Source of the DNA: Lyophyllum atratum
Taxonomy: Eukaryota; Basidiomycota; Agaricomycetes; Agaricales; Lyophyllaceae
DNA length: 64,000 bases
Direction: 5' to 3'
Assembly (NCBI GenBank): GCA_014905825.1
Contig: JACGCN010000009.1
Coordinates: forward strand, 1 to 64,000
Below the pieces are notes generated by a model, which ran no database searches, was not told where the DNA came from, and saw nothing but the letters and a program-made list of their open reading frames with translations. The position numbers and the translations under genes are program-made. Numbering within the stretch: the stretch's first letter is position 1; every line of letters starts with the position of its first letter. Shown here piece by piece: positions 11,168 to 22,577 of this stretch.

Positions 11168-13394
11168 ATGCCCGCCACCTTTACTCACGAATGGAACACT
11201 GCCGCCTTCAAGGGCAAGGCCTCGTTCTCCACTGGTCTGTATATCAATGGTCAGTTCGTCGATGGCGCGAATAAGACTGATATCGAGTAAGCCTGCTCCA
11301 TTGAGGTCGCGATGAGCGCATCTAACCGTGTCTTCATCGTTATCTTATCAGAGTAATCAACCCGAGTGCGTGTCAAGTTTGTTTTGCAAACCGCTTGACC
11401 CTGAACTGATTCGTTGTTCCTGACCACCAGCAAACGGCAAAGTCATCACGAAGGTCTCTGAGGCCACCGAGAAGGATGTCGACGTTGCTGTGGCAGCCGC
11501 CCAGAACGCTTTCGATACTACTTGGGGACTTAACGCGTCGGGAGCATCACGCGGAGAGCTGTTGAACAAACTAGCCGCGCTCATGGTGGAACACAAAGGG
11601 GAGCTCGCTGCCCTCGAGGCATTGGATAATGGTGCGTCTCGCTAGCTTCATCTGGAATTCCTTTACTGATGCCTCGTCTAGGTAAAACGTTCGAGTGGGC
11701 CCATGGTACCGATGTGACTTTCGCTATCGACGTCATCAAATATTACGCTGGCTGGGCCGACAAGATCACGGGCCAGACTATCGAGGTCTGTACAAACAGA
11801 ATCTTCAAAGGAAGCGCGCTAAGGAGCCTTTCGTGACAGACCGACGAAAAGAAACTGATCTACACCCGTCACGAGCCAATTGGAGTCGTCGTGAGTATTC
11901 GGTCACCGTCATCATTTCTATTATATCACTGATCGTCGATGTAGGGACAAATTCTGCCATGTATGTTTGGACTATTGCGAATATTCTCGAGACTAACATG
12001 AGTTTCCGAACCCGTAGGGAACTTCCCTCGTACGTCCTCTTTCCGCCTTCGTGAATTACAGAACTAATACCAGAAACAGTCCTCCTCTTCACCTGGAAGA
12101 TCGGCCCTGGTATGCGTCCCAGCAATCACGAACATACTCGTATCTAATACCTTTGACAGCATTGGCTACTGGAAACGTTATCGTTCTCAAGGTGAGCCAT
12201 CCCCGTTTCTTTCGGACGTTTTTTCAAACCCACATCCCCAGTCGTCCGAATTCACCCCCCTCACGGCCCTCCGCATGGCAGGCCTCATCCAAGAAGCTGG
12301 CTTCCCGCCCGGCGTCGTCAACATCCTCACCGGCTACGGCAACACCGTCGGCGCCGCGATTAGTTCTCACCAGCTCATCGAAAAGGTCTCTTTCACCGGC
12401 AGCACGCTCGTCGGGCGCAAGATCATGGAAGCTGCGGCGAAGAGCAATCTCAAGCAGGTGACGCTGGAGCTCGGTGGGAAGAGCCCGAACATCATCTTCA
12501 ACGACGCGAACTTGGAGCAGGCGGTTAACTGGGCTGCGCATGGGATCTTGTACGTTGCTCTTCTCTTTCGTATCTTCGGTCACGCTGACGGTAGAGGTGG
12601 GGGTGATATAGCTGGAACCACGGCCAGGCATGCTGCGCTGGCTCGCGTATCTTCGTGCAGTCTGGAATCTACGACGAGTTCCTCAAGAAGTTCACGGCCA
12701 AGGCTCAGTCTATCAGAGTCGGGGACCCCTTCGCGACGGATATTGATCAAGGCCCCCAGGTCTCCCAGATCCAATACGACGTTCGTCCTCCCTTCCTCCA
12801 CGTGTCGCCCTAAAAGTCGATCTTCATCTTTTCATCTAGCGCATCATGAACTACATCGACTCCGGAAAGCAGGAAGGCGCGACCGTCCACCTCGGCGGCG
12901 ACCGTTTCGGCTCGGAGGGATACTTCATCAACCCGACCATCTTCACCGACACGAAGCCGGAGATGAAGATTGTCCAGGAGGAGATCTTCGGGCCCGTCGG
13001 TGTGGTGATCAAGTTCGACAACGAGGAAGACGTGATCAAGCAGGCGAACGATACCAGTGCGTATTCTCCGTTGTATTGAGGCGAGAATGGGGGTTGATGT
13101 GATGTGTGCAGTGTATGGACTTGCGGCCGCCGTGTTCAGCCAGGACCTTGATCGTGCGCTGCAGACGGCGCACAAGCTGCGCGCGGGTACGGCGTGGGTT
13201 AACTGTGTGAACCAGCTGCACCCGAACGTTCCGTTCGGTGGGTACAAGCAGTCTGGTATCGGACGTGAGCTTGGCGAGTACGCCCTCCACAAGTAAGTGG
13301 TTTTGCCTTTTGTTATGATTGGGACGAACGCTGACTGTCGTATAGCTACACGAACGTCAAGGCCGTCCACGTCAACTTCGGCCATAGGAAGTGA
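11168..13394 (+). CDS. NAD(P)+-dependent aldehyde dehydrogenase, ALDH1/2-like
   Basis: Oxidises aldehydes to carboxylic acids. About 500 residues in at least a dozen exons, starting [20 protein letters not shown] without an obvious presequence, so probably cytosolic. Family blocks appear in order: [30 protein letters not shown] assembled across four introns with very short exons; the cofactor region [15 protein letters not shown]; the general-base Glu block [14 protein letters not shown]; the catalytic Cys block [30 protein letters not shown]; and the C-terminal [19 protein letters not shown]. The N and WNFP residues and the catalytic Cys and Glu are all present. Stop at 13392-13394. A TATA box lies 48 bases upstream. 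Substrate cannot be told from sequence; acetaldehyde or retinaldehyde-type enzymes share this pattern. Confidence 0.93.
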
Positions 13395-13793
13395 GGTGTG
13401 CTGGGGTCGCTGTAGACGGATGACCTTGTCTTGTTCACGCATGAATGTATAAGGGATGAACGAAAGCATTGTATTACTATTCCCCGTGGCTCTCTTCGAA
13501 TATGAACATTTCGTGATGTCATTCCTTCAGCTGCTGCGGGACTCAGTCATGTTGGATGGGGTGGTATGAGATCTTGAGTTGGTGCAGTGATTGGGAACGG
13601 TCGCCCGTACAGCCACTTGCAGTGGAGGCGTCGTTCATGTACATAGAGGGCTCGTTTGCGTCCCCTGTGACCTTGGGTACTAAACCCTAAACCATAACCC
13701 TTGCGCTTGACCTATTCATTGAACAAGTTGGGCGAGTAATTCTCCCAAAATTCTCCAGGTTTGCTCTTGGCTTCGAAGTTGGCGAAAGTCTCG
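13395..13793. other. intergenic, 3' side of aldehyde dehydrogenase
   Basis: No gene seen. It presumably holds the 3' UTR and terminator of the aldehyde dehydrogenase. Confidence 0.4.
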
Positions 13794-14290
13794 CCGCATC
13801 ACGTGCCATATGTCTCGTTGTTTTTGACCACCATCACCCTGGTTTTCTGTGCCTGGAACTGCAATGTTGCGAGCCTAAGGAGCACAACGGATTTACACGG
13901 TCTTTAAACTGCTGAGTGTACGCTTCTACCTCGATGACCGACTGCGATGCCAGCCACGCTGGGTCCTGACACACCTTCTCGCGCAGTCGCTCTCATGATG
14001 GATCATGACTTGGACAACCTGTGCTTGCGCATAAACGGATATGCTCCTCGCTTTCCGGAATCTAAGCTCTGACCTTTGAAGCATCCTCTTACGCAGTCTT
14101 CTTCACGAGCCATCTTCCAAGCATCAACGGACGCATCGGACACATTCTCAGTTGGTGTATTTCCAATGGCTCTAAATCACGCAGCGGCTTTCGGAGCGCT
14201 GCTACGAACTATACCCAAGGAAGAGCAGATTCCATGCAAAATCATGCTGCCGAACGCTGATTTCGCGCGCATTCGTATCCCGGTGGCTAT
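13794..14290 (+). repeat. 500-base direct repeat, left copy
   Basis: Matches 15306-15797 over nearly its full length, from CATCACGTG...CATTGTTTTTGACCACCA-like sequence to CTGCCGAACGCTG. Divergence of roughly 15-20 percent by eye, with small indels. A frame reading SDTFSVGVFPMALNH occurs in both copies but is broken in the right one, so I do not call a gene. The left copy ends 26 bases before the stop of the phosphotransferase gene. Confidence 0.8.
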
Positions 14291-14316
14291 CGAAAGCCGC
14301 GTAACTATTGACGAGA

Positions 14317-15232
14317 CTAGAAAGGACAGATGGTCTTCCACAGCTCCATTTCCACCTCCAGCTCTTCTGTATACTGTGGAAGCGCTCGCGTAAAAGCATT
14401 GACCCACCCCCCATAGCGCTGGCGACGCCACAACGCCGTCGTGAGCTCCCAGTATTCGGGCATCCATGCCGCACATTGCCAATCAACCAGCCCTGTCGGC
14501 TTGAAATGCTCGTTCACGAGAATATTGTTCGGCGATAAATCCCCGTGAGTGAGGCATATGCGGTAGTTCTTTTGGCGGATGGAGGACGCGAGAGCACGGA
14601 TCGCTGGGTCGCTGCTGGGCGGGAGCGTACAGAACGGCTGCGCGTGAAATACCTCCTGGGATTCGAAAGGGCCCGCGCTACCGTTGAAGCTGATTCGATA
14701 GCTGTCTAACGATCCTCCCAGAAATCCGCAAATTGAGCCGTCGTCGGCAGGCGGCGTTAGGCTACGGAGCTGGGTGAGCCAGTCACGCATGGTATCGGTG
14801 AATACGGAAAGCTGTTGCGCAGGCAAGGTGTTGAGATTTCCTTGCATGTCAGGGAGCGGCCGACCTGGTACTCGTGTCATAAGAAACAGGGCGCCTCGCC
14901 TCTGGTCCGGGACGACGTCGAGGATAGTTGGGACGGGGATAGTGGTATGCGTGGACACGTATTGGGTGGCGAGTGCTTCGCCAATGTCGCCGAATTTGGC
15001 GTAGAGGCGAAAAGGGAGGCGAGAAACGCAAGGAGATCCGGTCTCGTCGCCGACGCGTATCATAAGTCGATAGACGGATGTCCTAAGCGCCAGAGGCATG
15101 CGAAGCCACAAGGCCCAGATAAAACTGGACACAGTAGGTTGTCTGCCTCGGCGTCAGAGATTTTGTCGAACAGAAAATTACACAATCCACCAACCTGCGA
15201 TAAACGAACTTGCTGTAGTCGATATCTTCCAT
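14317..15232 (-). CDS. aminoglycoside phosphotransferase (APH)-fold small-molecule kinase
   Basis: Two exons. The first is MEDIDYSKFVYR (ATG at 15232); after a 57-base intron the second begins QPTVSSFIWALWL. Visible blocks: YAKFGDIGEALATQYVSTHT and PTILDV (N-lobe), LFLMTRVPGRPL (hinge), the catalytic loop CLTHGDLSPNNILVN with the H-G-D and downstream N of APH kinases, and GLVDWQCAAWMPEYWE, the D-W motif that replaces DFG in this fold. About 288 residues, usual for the fungal family. Such proteins are numerous in basidiomycetes; their substrates are mostly unknown and resistance to aminoglycosides should not be assumed. It is bracketed by direct repeats. Confidence 0.88.
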
Positions 15233-15305
15233 GGTCTAGCTTAAAGTCAATGTTGAGGAAGGAATGATGATCCTCATTCTTTCAACTCTCTCAGTCTGCT
15301 GTTAC

Positions 15306-15797
15306 CGCGGCATCACGTGGCACATGTCTCATTGTTTTTGACCACCACCACACCCTGGCTTTCTTCGCCTGGAACCGCATATTGCGAGCTTAAGGAGCGC
15401 AACGGATTGCCAATCTTTATACTGCTGAGTCTATGCTACTACCTCGATGACCGACTGCGCTTCCAGCTGGCAGCCAGACTGGGTCCTGAGACACCTTCTC
15501 ATGCCGTCGCGCTTTTACTGGATCAGGACTTGCAGAGCCTGTACCTCGCGTACGGAAGGATATGCTCCTCGCTTTCAGAATCTAAGCTCTGACCTCTGTA
15601 GCATCCCCTTACACAGTCTCCCTCACCAGTCATCGACGTACGCATCGGACACGATCTCAGTCGACGTATTCCCAATGGCTGTATATCATACATAGCGGGT
15701 CTTCGGAGTGCCGCTGCGGACTATACCCAAGAAAGTGCAGACTACAGGCAAAATCACGGTGCCGAACGCTGGGTTCGCGTGCGTTCCAGTCGCCGTT
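15306..15797 (+). repeat. 500-base direct repeat, right copy
   Basis: Second copy of 13794-14290. It starts about 75 bases upstream of the phosphotransferase ATG, so it overlaps that gene's probable promoter. Same orientation as the left copy. Confidence 0.8.
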
Positions 15798-16811
15798 CTA
15801 TTACGACCGATCTTTGTCCGATTTGCGATCCCGAGGCTAGGACATTCCGCGCTATCAGCATTGGCACGCTTCCGTCCTTCTATGCGGACCTACCGATCCA
15901 ATACTCTCTCCCTCTTACGGTCTTTCTCCCTCTGCACCTCGCAAGTTCTTCAGCCCTTCAGTCCCCCCGTCGATCAAAGCCGTCCTCGGACTCTTAATCC
16001 GTCCTAGAATCACTTAGAGTCTGTCCTGGACCCAGTCCGTGCTTGGACTTCTCTGCATCCAGCGATTTCATAACAAGGTCGAAGATCGAGGTCCCGTGCT
16101 ATGAACGGTTCTGGAGAAACGCTGATGGATAAATCTCGTGACGAACGTGGGACGGGAGAACATGGCGAGTGGCGGGTAGAGTAAAGTCTTATGGGGGTCC
16201 CGGAGGAAAGGTTCGTGAACAACGTTTCCTACGTTGATGAATGTAGAAAAGCGGGATGACGATTATCAGCGCGTGGGAAGCCATGGGTGCTGGTGATGAG
16301 AGCAGCGGAACGGTTTTGCGTGAGTGCAACATCACCTGAGTAAGCTGAACATCCGAGTCAGCAGCAACGTATGTGGGTATCGCTTTTTCCCAACCCCGTT
16401 CACGTACTACACCCTTGTCTCAGGAACGGCGTTCATATCTTCTCTTCGCCGCTGATCGTGCACGCCCTCAGCGAGACCGACGGCTTATCGCGATCCGCTC
16501 TGTACCATCTCATATGTTCATCCTCGCAACCCCTACCCTCGATCGCCGCCCGTCGCAAGACACGATCGACGTTCCGCTCACTTACCCGCTCTTCGTACAA
16601 GTTGCGTCGCCCCGTCGAGTGAATCGAGTCTCTTGGACTAGACGGCGGCTGAGGCGCGTATATCTCAGTATCATTTCCTAGCGGGGTACTCACGGCAACT
16701 GTACATATCTTGCCAATCATGACAATTCGCGAACTTCAAGTATGTTGTTACACGATCAATTCATTCCGTTTCCATACTACGAGTCGTGACAGTAGAAGTG
16801 ATACATGCTTC
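15798..16811. other. intergenic, between phosphotransferase promoter and SOD 3' end
   Basis: Frames of up to 100 codons on the plus strand (about 15708-16007, 16373-16681) show Arg/Ser-rich, unordered composition and no motif. No supported gene. Confidence 0.4.
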
Positions 16812-17582
16812 CTACTTGGATGCCTCGAGAAGACGCTTTTCGGCCTCCTCAAAGTTGATGACGGACCAGATGGCCTTGAGGTACTGCACAAGGACATGCA
16901 TCGTCAGATTCGAGCATGATAACCGAGAGGAAATACGTACGTCGGCCTTGACATTCAGATATTGCAGGTAAAACGCATGCTCCCAGATATCGACGCCGAC
17001 GATGGGCACAAGCGAGAGCAGCGGGTCCTGGTTCGGGGTCGTCGCGATCTCCAGGCGCTTCGTGCTCGGGTTGAATCCCTGCGCATATACTTAAGCATCC
17101 TAGACAAACAGACAGGAGAGAAAGCACGCACGAGCCAGCCCCAGCCAGATCCCTGGATACCGAGTGTCGCGGTGTTGAACTCCTTCTTTAGGTTCTCAAG
17201 GTCACCAAACGCCGCTACGATCGCGTTCTTGAGGGGTCCATCCTTAAGCAGACCGCCTGAGCCCTTGCCCTCGTCGGAAGGGGGAGCGAGGTTGTTCCAG
17301 AAGAGCGAGTGGTTGATGTGACCTGGCGGGATAAGATCGCGATAAGATAAGGATCGGACAAGAGGAACACTCGAACGTACCACCGCCGTTGAACTTGAGT
17401 GCCGCCTGGAGTGCGATACGCTCCTTGGGTGTGGAGGCCTTTGCATATGCAGCCTCGGCGGCATTGAGCGCGTTCACGTAGGTCTGATGGTGCTTCTTGT
17501 GGTGCAGCTCCATGATCTGCTGGGAGATGTACGGCTGGAGGCCATCGTAGGCGTAGGGGAGATCAGGGAGGGTGTGTGCCAT
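16812..17582 (-). CDS. manganese superoxide dismutase, cytosolic type
   Basis: Converts superoxide to hydrogen peroxide and oxygen. Four exons read leftwards from the ATG at 17582: [20 protein letters not shown] with the first metal His in [14 protein letters not shown]; the second His in [30 protein letters not shown] and [10 protein letters not shown]; and the last two ligands, Asp and His, in [13 protein letters not shown]. The PNQDPLL and GSGWGWL signatures favour Mn over Fe. Length about 200 residues. The mature-type sequence begins at residue 3, so there is no mitochondrial targeting sequence. Presequence-less MnSODs are known in basidiomycetes, and this one is predicted to be cytosolic or peroxisomal. 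An AT-rich stretch near 17633-17641 may serve as its promoter. Stop at 16812-16814. Confidence 0.93.
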
Positions 17583-18529
17583 TGCGATGGGAGGTGGGGC
17601 AGGAAGTGGGCGGAGATTGGGAGGATGGGAAGACTATTTATGTGTTGTTGGGCTGACGCTTTGGATTAGTGAGCCATGGGAGCACGTGGGCGTGATGGGG
17701 TGATTTCAAGTTGCAAATCTGTCACTGCCTCTGACATTCATCTTCTTCGAATCTCCACAAGCTTTCGCGAACTATAGCAGTGGTGTCGCTCGCAAGTATT
17801 GACGATTGCAATGGCGCTTCTTCACGCTGCTTTAGTTATCGTAATATTCCTGTCTTCGGCATCTCCGCTTCTTTTTTTCTGCTCCTTGTCCTCGATGTAT
17901 CACCGGGTGAACCAATACTTCTCCATGTGCATCTTCTTCAATATATCTCCTCCTTGTCCTCTGTAATTTGACGGCACTTTTGTTGCTCCACCTGGCCGGG
18001 ATACATCATTTCCGTCGCTGTCGCACCGACCGACTTCTCAGGACGAACTCTACCTTTGTTGGCCTTCGACTCCGGACTACTCGTGCGGCTGCCGCCCGCT
18101 CGAGATTCGACATGTTCTGCACGCCGAGGATATTAATTTGGTTAGATACATATGCGATCTTTCTCGATTTTGTTTGTAGTGCCATGGATTTTCGACGATA
18201 CCTGCCGAAATACAGGCCTGGGCGTACTAGACGCGACCGACGTTAATTGGATGCTCGCTACGCTCAGTAACTGCCACCTGACTTGACCCTGTCGAACAGC
18301 AACAACCGCGATGTCTTGGCTATCCTACGCCGGCTGCTCGATTGTTTCAGGACTACGGTGTGTGCCAAATTCTTCTTCACTGGGCTCCGTGCGTGATAGA
18401 CCGCGTTCCCTGTTGCTGTGTCCTTTGGACTTCATCTCGAACTCTCGGAGGGATACAGGCTGGACCTTCCATATGCCAGAATAGCGCGTCAAAATGTACA
18501 AACAAAAATACTCAGCAAGGTGGCTTTCA
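17583..18529. other. intergenic
   Basis: Upstream of the SOD gene. No frame with family features; pyrimidine-rich in the middle. It presumably contains the SOD promoter. Confidence 0.4.
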
Positions 18530-18634
18530 TGATGAGAGGGGGATTCGAACCCCCGCCTCCGGAGAGACCAGATAACAGGTTTCTGCATTCGCGCTACCTT
18601 AGTCTGGCGCCTTGGACCGCTCGGCCATCTCACC
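18530..18634 (-). tRNA. tRNA-Leu(AAG) with a 23-base intron
   Basis: On the minus strand GGTGAGATGGCC starts the acceptor and D arm. The 7-bp acceptor stem GGTGAGA/TCTCATC pairs fully (one G-U) with discriminator A. The D arm has GGCCGAGCGGTC. The anticodon stem CCAGA/TCTGG encloses C-T-A-A-G-G-A, giving anticodon AAG at 18600-18598. The intron occupies 18596-18574, one base after the anticodon, at the canonical position. The long variable arm (CTCC/GGAG) marks a class II tRNA, and the T arm GGGGG-TTCGAAC-CCCCC pairs perfectly. Confidence 0.95.
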
Positions 18635-20403
18635 ATGTAGTCCCGGACATCGAGAGTAAAATCGGCATTCTGTTCGACCACGTCCCCAGTGGAAGGTACA
18701 GGGGCGATAGGACTCGACGGGAAGCGATGTTGACTTCTCCACGAACCTCAGACTGGACAGTAGGTATTCGTCGCGGTAGGGGTCATCGATATCGAAGAGC
18801 CCGACTCCTGGTGATGATCAGGCAGAAAATAGATGGAGAAATAGTCGAGCCAGTTAGACGGGTGATTTTGTGAAGTTTATCGTCCGTCATGCTGCCCTAT
18901 CCCCGCGCACCAAACGACCCACCGGGGAATATCGCCCAACGGTTCTCTTCGTACTGTCCATCACACCTTTGTTCCAAGCCGAGGCCACACCTCATCCCAT
19001 CTGCATTTGCCAGAGCATCCTAGAACCGTGCATGATTACGACGTACTCCGAAGCAAAGGAGAGAGATACCATCGTCTCCTGCCCGCCATTCTCTTCAGAC
19101 CCCTCCATTTCGATTCCTCCTCCTCGCCCGCCCTACACCCTTCACCCTTCACGAGAATTCCATCCAGGGCCGCTGACAAACGCACGACTTCCATGACTCA
19201 CTGGGGCCGACGCCGCGCACACACGCCGGTCTGGACCGGAAGCTGCTGTTAAGTATTGTATTGGGGAAGGAAGAGGAAATAATACTTCGTTCAGGATCAA
19301 GGATAGACAGCAGCGGGGATCAGTGCGATAGGAGCCAGGCTTTACGCTCCTTCACGTTCTACACATCTACATCGTGGATACGGAGTGGGTTTCTCGGTGT
19401 CGCAAGGCATGCGTAACAGGACCAGGCGTGTCGGAATTTTAAAGGGAATAGCAGTGCGCGGAAAGAGACGAGAATTCGGCTGCACTATACGTGTCGTCAT
19501 TCCTGCTCCAGGTGATGTGAGTGATCTTCAATTGCCAGGGAGTTCGCGACCTGGTCATGCATCGAGTCCACAAATCTTTGTGGCTTTCCAGGGGAATTCT
19601 AAGGAGTGATTCATACGATATAACGTGTCAAAGTGAGGTCAGGAAATTGATTGTCGTCGTTGAAGTTCAAAAGACGTTGTTTGTGATTGCTTGTTCCCCA
19701 AGCCCACGGCAATGCTCTCAACGATGACGAGCACGAATCGTCCACTTTTCTTGGGAAGCAACCATCTTCGCCACCTTCGAGCACACGATCGTGGTGGGCT
19801 CAATCGTACGAAACTCCCTCTGAACTGACAGGAGTTGGCATCGTTCAATATTCTGGCAGGCCTTTGCGCTCCATCTCGGGAAATCCAATATTGGCTTCAC
19901 GACGACAGAGCCTCCTGTCTGGTGAATCCACCTCTTGCCACTTCAAAGCAAGATCCTTCACTGAACGGAAGAGCGGCGATGAGACGGCCGGCGTCAAACG
20001 TTAGATAGTGACTTCATGATTCCACGGGGTTTCAATCAAAACATAGACCCAAAAGGTAAGTTGATCTCAGCCGTTTTTTGCGTCGATCACTGAACAAGTG
20101 GTACCTAGGCAGTAGATCGCGCTCATGATTCCTTCCTTCATCTATTATCATCGTTCCGGACGGTACTTGTAACTTCAATCAATACCGACATCCATCCATA
20201 CCAGCCCACGATGTCACCATGGCCAGATATCTGAACCTCTCTCGTCAGCGAATGGCTTGGCATCACATCATTTCAAAGATCTGCTGGCATCCTCCTCTGC
20301 CGGCCTGTCCTGCCCGGGCCCTTCTACCTCTCACCGCTTGTTCCAGAGTCAACGCCGACCACCGCTGAGCTGCCCCTCGCTGGGCCCAGCCCAATTCTTC
20401 ACC
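18635..20403. other. intergenic, 1.8 kb
   Basis: Open frames (for example 18870-19196 and 19687-20004) lack recognisable motifs and consistent codon bias. I see no gene. The right end contains the leader of the GH47 gene. An in-frame upstream ATG at 20257 would add 49 residues to that protein. Confidence 0.4.
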
Positions 20404-22577
20404 ATGCTCCCCATGCATACCACCGACCCCCCCAGCACGCCCCGCCACCTCGGCCGGATCCCGTTCCGACGCATCTCAGGGCGCTGGATCGCCTTCCTAT
20501 GTCTTTTCGCCACCGTAACACTCTTCTGGCTCGCAGCCCCGCTTTCCTACCACCTCCCTCTACCACATGGACTTGGACCTGGGCCTACGGACCCAGAACC
20601 GCCCTCGCGGCCGGGAACGGGACAGGACGCGACGATCTGGGATGAACGGAAGGACGAGGTTCGGAGGGCGTACCTCCATGCACTGGTGGGGTATAAACAG
20701 CATGCCTTTCCGGCAGATGAGCTGCTCGCGCTTTCGGGCGGAAAATCGAACAAGTAAGCCCTATGTTCCTGATCACGATTCATGGGCGCCGTCGTTCTCA
20801 CCTTGAGCTACCAGGTTTAACGGCTGGAGCGTCACGCTGCTGGACTCGATGGATACGATGTGGATAATGGGGCTGTACGATGAGTTTGCGGATGCGGTTG
20901 AGGTAGTAGCAGGCCAGAATTTCACAACGGGGCAGGTATGTAACGTTGTTTTCTCATGTGTTCGAAGATGAGCTGACAGAGCCGCGAAGGGATATGCCCC
21001 GTTTTTCGAGACTGTGATCCGCTATCTGGGGGGTCTTCTCTCCGCATACGCCCTTTCCGGGGAGCCGATCCTCCTCGCTCGTGCAGACGATCTTGGGACA
21101 CTTCTGCTCCCCGTGTTCGCGGCGACGTCCTCTGGATTACCTGCATATTCCGTCAACACCGACTCGTGAGCCTGCATCCTCCCCCTCTGAATGGCACCGG
21201 CTTATAATTCATAGAGGGAGCACGGCGGGTGGGTGGATGGGCAACATCGTCCTTTTTTCGGAGGCCACGAGCTGTCAGCCTGAATTCAAGTACCTCGCGA
21301 AGCTGACGGGGCGGAAGGACTACTACGCCGCGGTATGCCTGGTCCTCGTAGCCTATGCTTTTATGTTTCTGACATACATACAGGTGGACAACATCATGAA
21401 CAGGATGTACGATGCGAACGTCGAGGATGGCCTGTTCCCGCTTACATGGTCGCAGAATGGGCGACCTCTCGATGGTACACGATTTCAGTTATATCTAGCC
21501 CAACTTTCGCTCATCGCAGCCCGATCAGAACACTTTTCCGTCGGCGCCTCTGCTGATAGCGGGTACGAGTACCTCCTCAAGCAATACCTTCTCAGCAACG
21601 ACACCAAAGCCCTAACTCAATGTTCGTAAACTCCTCCTCCCATTCCTCCTCCTCCTGTTCCCGCTAACATACCCATGGAAAACAGACCTCAAGTCAATGG
21701 ACGGCATAATCAACAAACTCCTCCACGTGACACCGAACCGCCACCTGCTCTACGTCGCCTCCACCAACCGCGGGGTCGTCTCCCACAACCTCGAGCATCT
21801 CGCCTGCTTCCTCCCTGGTGTCCTCGCCCTCGGCGCGCATGCCATTCCGCCATCCCTCCTGGATAAGAAGACACGGGAGCGCCATCAATGGGCTGCGGAG
21901 GGTCTCGCCTATACATGCTACACCTCGTATGTGGACCAGCGTTCGGGGCTGGGGCCGGATGGGCTGAGGATGAAGCCCGGGAGACGGTGGGTTGAGGTAC
22001 TGGAGGAGTGGGAGAAGGAGGGGAGAGGAGGGTCGGGGCCGCCGGGGTATGTGGAGAGGGAGGGCAGGGGTGCGGATGGGGATGGGTTGGACTATGAGCT
22101 GGCGTCGGCTGTATACCTGTTGAGGCCCGAGGTTCGTTCTTTTATCCTGGTATGATGTGATGGTACCCGAGGCTGACGGCGGATTTCGTTTGATAGACCG
22201 TGGAGAGTCTTTATGTGTTGTGGAAGACGACAGGAGATGCGAAGTGGCGCGAACGGGGGTATGAGATCTTCACTGCGATCGAACGGAACGCGAAGACGGC
22301 GTTTGGCTATGCTTCCGTCGATCAGGTTGATCGTGAGGTGGTGCGGAAGATCGACGATATGCCGAGGTATATATCATCCCCTCTTTGCATATTTTGCCCC
22401 GCTCATATAGCCCCCTATAGCTTCTTCCTGGCCGAGACGCTCAAGTACCTTTACCTACTGTTTGAGGATGGCGACCCTTACCCGTTCTCGAAATGGGTGT
22501 TCAACACTGAGGCACATCCGCTGCCGGTGTTCGAGTGGACGGAGTGGGAGAAGAATACATATAATATTACGGGATAA
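20404..22577 (+). CDS. class I alpha-1,2-mannosidase, glycosyl hydrolase family 47
   Basis: Trims alpha-1,2-linked mannose from N-glycans in the ER/Golgi. Start chosen at 20404 (CACCATGCTC), which puts the signal anchor [18 protein letters not shown] about 25 residues from the N-terminus. After a stem, GH47 blocks follow through about eight introns: [126 protein letters not shown]; and the calcium-binding Thr block [11 protein letters not shown] just before the C-terminus. The E and D positions of the family are in place. A linker rich in Gly, Glu and Arg (about 22015-22085) is a lineage-type insertion. Stop at 22575-22577. A decayed duplicate lies at 2880-4062 on the other strand. Confidence 0.93.

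Noticed and set aside
14076..14393. Frame reading SSSRAIFQASTDASDTFSVG and onward inside the left direct repeat.
   Set aside because: The same frame is broken in the right repeat copy and overlaps the end of the phosphotransferase gene on the other strand.
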